A stretch of DNA of 64,000 nt from assembly GCA_947069175.1 (NCBI GenBank), contig CAMTDV010000017.1, forward strand, positions 45,827,137-45,891,136. Direction: 5' to 3'. The notes below the pieces were generated by a model. It was not told where the DNA came from. It ran no database searches and worked only from the letters and a program-made list of their open reading frames with translations. A program made the position numbers and the translations under genes. Position 1 is the first letter of the stretch. The number at the start of each line of letters is the position of its first letter. The DNA comes from Scalesia atractyloides (taxonomy: Eukaryota > Streptophyta > Magnoliopsida > Asterales > Asteraceae). Positions 55,365 to 64,000 of this stretch are shown here, one piece after another.

Positions 55365-56665
55365 TTAAGATGTATAGCATTCCAGGATCTTGGTATCATA
55401 TCTCCTTCCATAGTCTTGAGACTCTGATTCAATTTCATATGGTCCTTCGCATTTTGGGGCTAACTTGCCATCGACAGGATTGGTTGTGTTTTGAAAAGCT
55501 TTTCTCAATACCCAGTCTCCAACTTGGAATCTTCTGGTTCTTAAATTTTTGTTGTATGACTTAGCTATCCTTTGTTGATATGCTGCCATCCTTAGATTTG
55601 CTGCATCCCTTGTTTCATCTACGGTGTCTAATTCCTGATATAAGACTTCAGGATTCACTTCAGGATCCCGTAGGCTTGAACTAGCTGTGGGTATCACCAT
55701 CTCTGTTGGAATCACTGCTTCTACCCCAAATACCAAAGAAAATGGAGTTTGCCCAGTAGCATTCTTAACAATTGTTCTATCTGCCCACAATACAAATGGT
55801 AGTTCTTCAGCCCATTGTCCTTTCTTGGCACCTAACCTTTTCCTCAAGTTATTGATAATTATCTTGTTGGAGGATTCTGTTTGTCCATTAGCCTGAGGAT
55901 GCACCGGTGTTGACGTGATCATCTTGATTCCCCAACTTTTACAAAAATCAGTCGTCCTCTTGCCGATGAATTGGGAACCATTGTCGCAAATTATCTCCGC
56001 CGGTATCCCGAATCTTGTCAGGATATTCCTTTTGATGAAAGATACCACTTCTTGATCCCTAACTTGGACAAACGCTTCTGCTTCAACCCAATTGGAGAAA
56101 TAATCCGTCATTGCTAGCATGAAGACTTTTCCTCCCGGAGCTTTTGGGAGTTTTCCTACTATATCCATCCCCCACTTCATAAATGGCCAAGGAGATATGA
56201 TAGGATATAATGGTTCTCCAGGCTTATGTAGTATATTGCTGTGTCTTTGGCATGCATCACATTTTTGAACATACTCTGTAGCATCCTTCTCATGGTCGGC
56301 CAGTAATATCCTGTTATCAATACTTTTGAGAATAAAGATCTGCCCTCAGTATGGTTGCCACAATCTCCTTCGTGTATATCCTGAAGTACTTCCTTAGTTT
56401 CAGGATCTTCCAAGCACCTTAGGTATGGACCTGCAAGGGATTTCTTATATAAAACATCATTTATAATTGTAAAACGAGATACCTTCATTTTGAAAGCCTT
56501 AGGGTTTTCATCCTTCAGGACATCTCCTTTTTCAAGATACTTGACGATTGGCGTCATCCAGGATTCAGGATCCTTATCAGGATATGCTTTACCAGGATCC
56601 TGAACACTTGTTACCTCCTTATCCTGAGACTTCAAAAGTTCCATCGCAGGGTACAGGATATGCAA
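55365..56665 (-). pseudogene. pol: Pol of element H: integrase
   Basis: The zinc region has HEGDCGNH near 56370 and Cys pair CDACQRH near 56255, where a frameshift lies. The integrase core has Asp at 56165-56163 (GMDIVG), Asp at 55985-55983 (CDNGSQF) and Glu at 55877-55875 (QTESSNK); the last two are exactly 36 codons apart and in one open frame. The region from 56180 to 55365 is open, with GDWVLRK near 55510 and a GPYEIE motif near 55432. The C-terminus is probably shortened. No chromodomain is seen, in line with the Tat lineage. Confidence 0.88.
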
Positions 56666-57060
56666 TATTGGTATTTGAGTTCCTTCCGGTATCCTGACAG
56701 TAGATCCTAGCTTTGCTAGAGCATCTGCTTCAGCATTCTCTTCTCTTGGTACCTACTTAAGTGTAAAATTTTCGAAATATCCTGCTAATTTTTTAACAAT
56801 TACAGGGTATTCAATTACTTTTCACCCTTGACTGCATAAGTTCCATTGAAATGGTTAGTAATTAACAGGGAATCAACATACAATTGTAAACATTTAACAT
56901 TCATATTCTTAGCCAATTCTAGTCCTGCTATTAGGGCTTCATACTCAGCTTCATTATTAGTAGTAGGAAATTCACATCGAATTGCCTGGGTTAATATGTC
57001 CCCTCTTGTGGCGATTTTAGTAGTATCCCTAATCCTATACCTTTGACATTAGATGCACCA
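56666..57060 (-). pseudogene. pol: Second RNase H (archaeal-type) of element H
   Basis: After the first RNase H the frame continues with WILYTDGASN near 57080 and, past a frameshift near 57000, NNEAEYEALIAGLELA near 56955 and QLYVDSLLI near 56885. The TDGAS, E-A-E-Y and V-D-S motifs supply the acidic residues of a type I RNase H. This second domain between RNase H and integrase is a mark of Tat elements. The linker to integrase (56820-56666) is decayed. Confidence 0.8.
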
Positions 57061-58627
57061 TCAGTATATAATATCCAAGATCTTGAATTCTCATCTAATT
57101 GTTGTATTTCTAGGTCAGCCTCATTTTGAATATCACTACTAAAATCAGCCACAAAGTCTGCTAAAGCCTGAGACTTTATAGCACTCCTAGGTTCATATAC
57201 TAAATCGTATGCACTTAATTTTACGGACCACTTAGCCATCCTACCAGACATCTCAGGTTTCCTAAGCACATTTTTAACATGATAATTGGTTTTGACATAA
57301 ATCCTATGACTTTCAATGTAATGTCTAAGCTTAGTTGATGCCATGACTAGAGCTAATATCAAATTTTCTAAGTGTGAATATCTAGTTTCAGCATCTAACA
57401 AACTTTTACCAACATAATAAACAAGATACTGCTGACCTTCATGATCCTTTACCAGGACAACACTTACTGTGTTTCCCGATATTGCAAGGTATAGGGATAA
57501 GGGTTCACCATCCTTGGGCGTCATCAACAGGGGTGCACTTGAAAGATATTGCTTCAGTTCTTGCAGAGCAACTTCTTGTCTTTCTCCCCATTCAAACTTT
57601 TTGTTCTTTTCAGAATATCGTAAAATTCCTTGCACTTTTCCAAGGATCTTGATATGAACCTGTTCAACGATGCTACCCGTCCTGTTAATCTCTGCACATC
57701 CTTCATGTTGGAAGGTGATTTAAGGTCCAGGATTGCTTTAATCTGTTCTGGGCTTGCTTTTATTCCCCTTTTGGTCACCATATATCCTAGAAATTTTCCT
57801 GCCCCCACTCCGAAGTGACACTTAGCAGGATTCAGCTTCATATTATACTGATCCAGGATATTGAAAGAACATTCAAGATCCTGGAGGTGATCCTCGGCTT
57901 TCTTGGATTTTACCACCATATTGTCGATATAGACCTCCATTGTGTCCCCCAGTTTGTCTTTGAACATCATATTGACTAGCCTTTGGTATGTTTCTCCTGC
58001 ATTTTTTAAACCAAAAGGCATGGCAGTATAACAGTATATACATGTGGGTGTCATGAATACTGTATCCTCTTGGTCGGATGGCTCCATCTGGATTTGCTAA
58101 AATCCTGAGGATGCATCCATAAAGGTCAGCATTTCATGACCAGCAATTGCATCTACCATCGAATCTATATGAGGCAGTGGGAATGGATCTTTTGGACAAG
58201 CTTTGTTGAGGTCTATGTAATCTACACAAAATCTCTACTTCCCATTCTTCTTTTGGACCACCACCATGTTTGCTAGCCACCTAGGAAACTTAACTTCCCA
58301 AATCATCTTGGACTTCAGCAATCTTTCAACTTCCTCTTGTATAATTGTATTTCTTTCAGGAGCAAATTTCTTTCTTTTTTGTTGAACAAGCCTGAAAGAT
58401 TTATCAATTCCAAGTTTATGAGTTATACTATCTTTTGATATACCTGTGATGTCTTTGTGTTTCCATGCAAACGTAGACATCCTGCATTTCAAAAAGTTAG
58501 TAAGTTGACTCTCAATATCCTGACGGATATTGGTCCCTACAAGCACCGAGATATCTGGATTATCCTGATCCAGGATAACTTTCTTAACATCCTGCTCAGA
58601 GGCTTCCACGACATCCTGGGCTTGCAT
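56991..58627 (-). pseudogene. pol: Pol of element H: reverse transcriptase and first RNase H
   Basis: RT starts near 58500 with FAWKHKDITGI near 58480. A TAG at 58237-58235 replaces the Trp of the GKWR-type motif. Further left are VDYIDLNKACPKDPFPLP near 58215, a stop at 58099-58097, MPFGLKNAGETYQRLVN near 58020 and the catalytic box at 57931-57920. The box reads Y-I-D-N instead of Y-I-D-D, so the second metal-binding Asp is lost. A frameshift near 57600 leads to RNase H (57600-57130) with LYLAISGNTVSVVL near 57490 and ETRYSHLENLILAL near 57395. The first RNase H looks altered, as is usual when a second one is present. Confidence 0.87.
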
Positions 58628-58884
58628 CTATAATTGCTATCCTGCCCTGGATTTTGTTGATGCCTTCATTGAAGAGGAGTAGCATTCCTTTGCCTCCTGT
58701 TGGTCGCTTTCCACTTTGACTACCCCCCAAGGAGTAGGGATCTTGACACATTGATGATAGGTGGAAGGCACAACTTTCATATCATGAATCCATGGCCTGC
58801 CTAATATAATATTATAGCAGGATTACAAGTCCATGACACAAAATCGTTGCATCGAATTAACTCCTTCAACGTATACAGGCAGCT
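58628..58884 (-). pseudogene. pol: Protease-RT linker of element H
   Basis: In a shifted frame the protease C-terminal motif ILGRPWIHDMKVVPSTYHQ is readable near 58810-58755, with a stop just before it near 58829. A stop also lies near 58628. The GRPW motif is usual in plant gypsy protease ends. Confidence 0.6.
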
Positions 58885-60999
58885 TTATCTCTCCAACGTG
58901 TTCTTCGCTTCTCCGCTGAACCCTACAAGCACAGTGGACTTCGAGGTAATCTCCATTTCTGGGATGTTCATCCTCTTCAAGGTCTCTGGTTGAATGATGT
59001 TGAGCGAGCTACCATTATCCACCAATATCCTGTGCACAAAATGGTTAGCAATATACAAAGTGATTACCAGACCATCATGATGAGGATCCTGAATGTTATC
59101 CCGGTCGTCACTATCGAATGTTATGACTTTGCCATTCGTAAACATCGTCATCCTCATTGGCTTATCCCCTCTTTCTGCCTTGGCCTCTTTAGCATGCCTC
59201 TTAGCTGCAGAATAAGAGGTTCCGCATATATCGGATCCTCCGGATATAAAGTTGATTATCATGGCGTCTGGGGGAGGCGATGCTGTTCGTTCAGGATCCT
59301 TGTCAGTATCCTGACCCTTATTCTTCTTCCTTCCGATGAGATCTTTTAAGTAGCCTTTGCTTAGTAGATAACTTATCTCTTTTCCCAGGGCTATGCAATC
59401 TTCCGTTACATGTCCAAAATCTTCATGAAAGGCGCACCACTTTTACTTATCCTTCCAATCAGTTTTTTGTTGATTCTTCCTTGGCCACCTTGCATTATCT
59501 CCTAAACCCTGCATGGCATATATTAATTCAGGAGTATTAACAGAAAAACAGTATTCTGACAACTCATGATACTCCTCAGGATCTTCATCCTCAACAACTT
59601 TCATGCTGTAATTCCTGCCATATGGCTTAAAGCGATATGGCTTGTATGAGGATTCTGACTTCCTGTTAGTTAATTCATATGTTGAGGTTGAATTCATCCT
59701 CTCTTGTATTTTCTTGTCGTCTTCAAGCCTGATATATCTTAGAGCCCTGTTTCGAGCTTCGTCCAGGTTCCTGCAAGGGTTCATTACAAGATCCTGATAA
59801 AAGGGAGAATCCTTATGTAATCCCATCTTGAATGCCTGTACAGCTGTAGCAACATCAAGATGTGGGATATCTAAGGATTCCATACTAAATGTATTCACAT
59901 AATCCCTAAAGGATTCTTGAGGCCCCTGTGTTATCCTGTAAAGGTCACTTGTTAGTTTTTCAAAACTTTTACTACAAGAAAATTGACTGTTAAACAAATT
60001 AACCAAATGAGCAAATGATGTAATTGAATGAGGTGGAACGCTTAAGAGCCATTTCAAGGTTGATCCTGTCAGAGTAGAGCCGAAGCCCTTGTAAAGACAT
60101 GCTTCTTTAAGATCCAGTGGAATAGTATTCACTTCCATCCTCTCCCTATACTAGGCAATATGCTCTTCAAGATCCGTCGTTCCATCATAAAGCTTCATGT
60201 TGGGGGTTTGGAATCTCTTTGGGATTTCAGCATCACAAATGTGGCGAGCAAAACGGGATATGTTGTGGCTATCCTGGGATACTTCCGGTATGGGCTGCAC
60301 TACCACGGGTACACTTGATATCATATCCTTCAGTTTCTGAAGCTCTCTGGATAGTGCTGAGGTTACACTTGTATCCTGTGAAGATCCAACATTGTTAGTA
60401 GCAAGAGTATTAACATTATTAGAAAGGTTACTAGCCTGTTGATTCTGGCCATATCCTGGAGCATATTCTGGGCCCCTCACAGTCGATATCCTGGCTGATG
60501 AGGGTATCTTAGGAACATTGCTCTGGGAACGACTTGGTACAACATTGCCTTGATTATCTTCAGTATAAACCACTGAACTAAAGTTCAGATTCCTGGGCTG
60601 CAAAGGAGTGACGACATCCTCAGCAGGTCTCTTGGAGTTGGACTTCAGGAGTTGTATTTCTCTCATTTTTGTTTGGTTAGTTTCCTGCTGTTGCTTCATC
60701 TGATCCTGTATATTACCAAACAAAGCTAAAATTTCATCATTAGAAGCCATAATAGGAGTTCTCCCTGGAACACCAGATCTGGAGACATTCTGAGTAGGCA
60801 GAGTGTCCCGGGATGGAGGTGGTGGAAGAACTGAACCAGTTGTAGCAGAGGTTGTAGCAGGCGTGGAGGAAGAGCTCATGTTTGATTTCGAAGCCATTGA
60901 AAACAGTTGTGAAAAAAGTTTTGAAAACAAAAAGCCAAGTAATGATTTTAACAAAGCTTTTCGTAGAAATTGCACAACTTGGCCCACGGTGGGCGCCAA
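58885..60999 (-). pseudogene. gag: Gag and protease of element H
   Basis: One frame runs from 60999 to 58885 with stops at 60153-60151 (TAG, probably CAG) and 59445-59443 (TAA). The start is likely ATG at 60897 (MASKSNMSS). The capsid domain spans 60240-59850 (motifs FQTPNMKLYDG, then SFRDYVNTF). A zinc-finger-like CAFHEDFGHVTEDC lies at 59435-59390 and a Lys-rich region follows. The protease motif V-D-N-G-S-S is at 59022-59005, with Asp at 59019-59017. A frameshift near 58895 ends the frame inside the protease. Gag and protease are in the same frame, as in many gypsy elements. Confidence 0.85.
60981..60999 (-). promoter_or_regulatory. Primer binding site of element H
   Basis: The minus strand reads TTGGCGCCCACCGTGGGCC next to the LTR end. 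This TGGCGCCCACCGTGGG type is common in plant Tat-like gypsy elements and differs from the tRNA-Met site of G and C. The priming tRNA is not assigned here. Confidence 0.85.
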
Positions 61000-61001
61000 A
61001 T

Positions 61002-61741
61002 TGTTTTGGTAAAAAATTACCGAAGTAATTTAGTGATCAAATTAGTTTTGTGAGGTAGTGTGCTAGCAGTGTTAATGAAGCTTGTATCAGTTTGCTAGTT
61101 TGTAAAAACACTTTTCAGGATACAGCCCAGGTATTGAGCTATATCAACAATCAAACAATGAGCAAAAATATAAAGGTTGACACGAAATGTACGAGGAAAG
61201 CCCTTGATCAATCTAGATCTTCGACATAAAACCTCGGGAGCTGACAATCGCTGCTGCCTTGTTCTTCTTATTGCTTAGAAATCAGGATACTACAGGATAA
61301 TTCCCAGATCGTTGCGAAGTGTTACAAGAATTGCTAGTGTTGAGTGTTTGTGCGTAGTTGTGAAAGTAAATGACAAAATTCGAGAGTAGTGAGTGAATGT
61401 GTTGTAACCTGTCGATCTGTTTATCCGATATTTATAGTTACAAAGAAAAACAAATTCTCCAAAAATGGTGGGACCCCTTGGAATATTCGCCAGTGAACGT
61501 TGTTGACCATGTATTGCGGCTTCAACGTCTTTCTTTCAACCATTTAGACCGAGTCTTCCGGTGAACAAGTCTCCATAAACATTGTGATCCTGCAGCTACG
61601 TCCTGCATGAAAATAATTAGTAATCACCAGGATACTACCTCAGGATGTTACCAATATCCTGGTCTGGTATCCTGATCGTTAACAACTATGATTAAGATAA
61701 GATATAATTCAGGATATGGGCTCAGAATTTCACCCATAACA
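61002..61741 (-). repeat. 5' LTR of element H
   Basis: About 740 bp; the minus strand runs from TGTTATGGGTG to CCAAAACA. A minus-strand TATAAATA is at 61436-61429. The right border could be 61744 (TGTTG start). Confidence 0.88.
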
Positions 61742-63130
61742 ACATTGATAAATGTTCATTCAAATCAGTAAATAAATATGTATAATAAAGTTATTTGATG
61801 TATGTTAAAGTTACAAAAAATTATGTCATAACTTGGTAGCTTTGTATTTTGTACTTAAGGCTTGAAAAGTAGTAAATCAGGTGATATTTCCATGATTTTT
61901 GTGCTATTTACGAGACCTGAATATATATGATTAAAATTATTGTTTTGGTCAGTAGATTATGTGTTATGTTAAAATATCAAGTCATGATGATTTGGGATGG
62001 TTACGGTAGAGTTCGGTACCAAACTATGCGTTAAAAACGGTAAAATTCGCATTTTCAAGTGATTTTATAAAACAGTTATAGATCAGTAAATAAACAGAAA
62101 TTTTTTATATAAAAATAAGTATTTTAACTTATATTAAGTATCTTTGGTGTTTGGTTAGTCGTACGTGACTTATGACGCCCAAAAACGATACCGAAAACGC
62201 TATATACACATATTTCAATGTACACAAACATAGATTGTTCAAAAGTGAACTTGGTACATTATGATGTGATATGTGATTATGAGAATGTGTTATGTCATAT
62301 GATAGGTGATAACATGATAGTAGGAGTTTAAACTATGCATGTACACTTGTGCGGTTGAAACGGTGAATATCACGTTATATGTGTAACTGTTTGTCGAGCA
62401 TGAAAATGATAACTAGATAAGGTATTTTATGTATGAATGCTTTAAAAATGATAATATATATAAGTTAACAAAATACGTGTATGACGATATTTGTCTATAT
62501 GTTCACATTATGTATATATATATATTGCTTATAAACGGGTGTGATAACAGATATAACATATTGAGGGTCACCACTAAAATCTTTCAAGTCGTAAAAATCT
62601 TAGTATATATGAACACATATATATAAATACGCCAACATAATCAAAATGTAACTTTTCGAGAAAATCTAAAAGTTATGTGAAAATTCTAAGTACTGGAGAA
62701 ACTTAGGTATTTTTTGAGTTTTGATTATTAAATCGTTCTTACTTAATTTAGGACGAATAAACAATTTGAGGGATTATGTTAACACATAAAAACGCACCCA
62801 AAGGTGAGTACATAGTCCCCTCTTTTACGTTTTATAAATGTTTTGGAGTGAAACATATGTGCATAACTTTACTTTCCGTTTTCATGACATTATACATGTT
62901 TTGTTACATAGTACATACAATACACTTTCAAAAAAAAAAGACATTTTTACTTGACATATTGACTTAGTATGTCTAGTACATGGTTTTCAAACATATTCAT
63001 GACATGCTTACATTGAAAATGACATTTGATATGTTTAACGGGACAATAATAAATTCATTAACAGTGATCGCGCCGACCGGTAGTATGTAACGGTACCATA
63101 GGACTTGACAAATCCCGTTCCCGCTCCCCA
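61742..63130 (+). repeat. 3' LTR of element G, right part
   Basis: Matches about 43867-45309 of the 5' LTR. The last 970 bases of the LTR are absent: after GCTCCCCA the sequence turns into an inverted LTR end. Confidence 0.92.
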
Positions 63131-64000
63131 TTTCAAACCCCGACCGCGTAAAACAACAAACCGCGGCGGAATCGTCGGGAAGTGTCATAACAGAATTATT
63201 GTTTCAACAACCATGGCATAATAATTTAAGTTTTATTGAATAAAATTTGTTTACATTGTCTGGAATTTAAACATAAAACATGACATAAGATAAATTGTCT
63301 TCAGGTTTTAAGTCATTAAAGCCCAAAGTCCGTCCTAAGTGTCGCATGATCAAACTTAAGCATTTGCTCCTGACACATATGTGAAAATAAAGTACGTCAG
63401 CATAAAAATGCCTGTGAGTAACATAGGTTTGCGTTAAAGATTCATGGCCTAGAATGTTTAAAGGAAATACTTAGTTAAAAAGTGGCCATGAATACTTACA
63501 AAATGTTTTCTTTTATAAAATCATAAGACAAATTCGTATGATGTAAAAGAAATATGCATGGTTAAATCATTAACCAAAATATATGTCATGTCTTGTGTAA
63601 AAATGTCATGTCATAGAAAAAAGTGTCTTGTCTTGTACTTTGTTTGAATTGATTTAGATAATGACACGATATGCAATATGATAAAAACACTTATATATAG
63701 GAAGTACCAGCGGCGTATCCACCATGCTTTTATCATATTACACGCGTTTCGTTATTTAAATCACTCACCATAAACCAACCATCAAAAATTCTTGTGTAAA
63801 CCAAAATGTCAAATGTAAACCAATGTCTTGAATAGTCGAAATGTCTTGTATAAAACAATGTCTTTGAATAATCAAACATTATGTTTTATAAGACGTTGCT
63901 TTTATTGTTTAAAACACACATTAAGTTGTTGGCAAACACACTCAAACCTTGTTGACAGTCAAATAGACCCTTATAAAGACAAAAGTCTATCCATTTTATC
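63131..64000 (-). repeat. Element I: inverted LTR related to element G, cut by window end
   Basis: The minus strand of this stretch matches the 3' end of the G 5' LTR (about 46279 back to 45400), including CCGCCGCGGT near 63170 and the AGGCATTTTTATGCTGACGT region near 63408. The terminus is TTTCAAACCCC instead of TGTCACACCCC (two differences). It starts exactly at an LTR end, so a related element on the minus strand inserted here. The remainder is outside the window. Confidence 0.88.

Larger units (their letters stand above)
52543..61741 (-). mobile_element. Element H: Tat-like Ty3/gypsy retrotransposon, nested in G
   Basis: The minus-strand order is 5' LTR (61741-61002), PBS, gag, protease, RT, RNase H, second RNase H, integrase, an antisense gene and a truncated 3' LTR. 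Two RNase H domains and an additional antisense reading frame near the 3' end are described for the Tat/Ogre lineage. It interrupts the 3' LTR of G, whose halves align on both sides. A clear 5-bp duplication is not visible. LTR divergence by hand is near 4-5 per cent. Confidence 0.9.
42638..63130 (+). mobile_element. Element G: Ty3/gypsy chromovirus with 3.6-kb LTRs, interrupted by elements H and I
   Basis: The 5' LTR is 42638-46279, PBS at 46287, gag and pol 46871-51324 with RT before integrase (gypsy order), a C-terminal chromodomain, PPT at 51345 and a 3' LTR from 51359. The long LTRs and the chromodomain suggest the Tekay/Del group. The 3' LTR is split at 52542/61742 by element H and ends at 63130 where an inverted LTR begins. 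A hand comparison of the first 220 LTR bases gives about ten substitutions, near 4-5 per cent. Confidence 0.9.

Noticed and set aside
52531..61755. A 5-bp target duplication around element H
   Set aside because: The flanks (GATAAT at the left, ACATTGATA at the right) do not give a clean repeat under any border I tried; later mutation may have hidden it.

Overview
This is nuclear DNA of a flowering plant, most probably a composite (Asteraceae), judged from the retrotransposon families present. I see no host gene, rRNA, tRNA or CRISPR array. Almost all of the window is a stack of LTR retrotransposons, whole, broken and nested, at different stages of decay. Plant signs are the initiator-tRNA-Met primer binding sites, the Ty1/copia order (protease, integrase, reverse transcriptase, RNase H), a Ty3/gypsy chromovirus with a C-terminal chromodomain, and a Tat-like Ty3/gypsy element with two RNase H domains and an antisense spliced gene.

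Layout from left to right. Element A (1 to about 12620, +) is a SIRE-like copia element: gag, pol, a long spacer, then an extra 3' reading frame (here called ORF2), a polypurine tract and a 3' LTR. A non-coding block and a second LTR of the same style follow (12621-14340). The spacer of A and both LTRs carry many copies of an unusual palindrome, AAGTTCGNNCGAACTT. Element B (about 14341-31246, +) is a second copia element lacking most of gag; its own ORF2 is split by element C. Element C (19839-28126, -) is a complete copia insertion with two 938-bp LTRs, a 5-bp target duplication (CTTTA), PBS and PPT. Unit D (31247-35971, +) holds only an ORF2 and a 3' LTR. Fragment E (35972 to about 37366, -) is a copia RT-RNase H piece. 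From 37367 to 40583 there is non-coding DNA with LTR-like ends and two further palindrome families. Fragment F (about 40584-42637, -) is the 3' part of yet another ORF2-bearing copia element.

Element G (42638-63130, +) is a chromovirus with very long LTRs of about 3.6 kb. Its 3' LTR is interrupted by element H (52543-61741, -), a Tat-like gypsy element, and then cut by an inverted LTR of the same broad family as G (63131 to the window end, element I).

Within each element the parts would have worked together: gag forms the particle, protease matures it, RT-RNase H copies the RNA from the PBS and PPT, and integrase inserts the copy. None of the copies could now encode a full set of proteins; every gag and pol has stops or frameshifts. 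The points most worth a second look are the palindrome clusters beside LTR TATA boxes, the ORF2 family in four separate contexts including a unit with no gag or pol, the antisense spliced gene in H with phase-consistent introns, and the extreme density of the CAGGAT/ATCCTG word throughout H.
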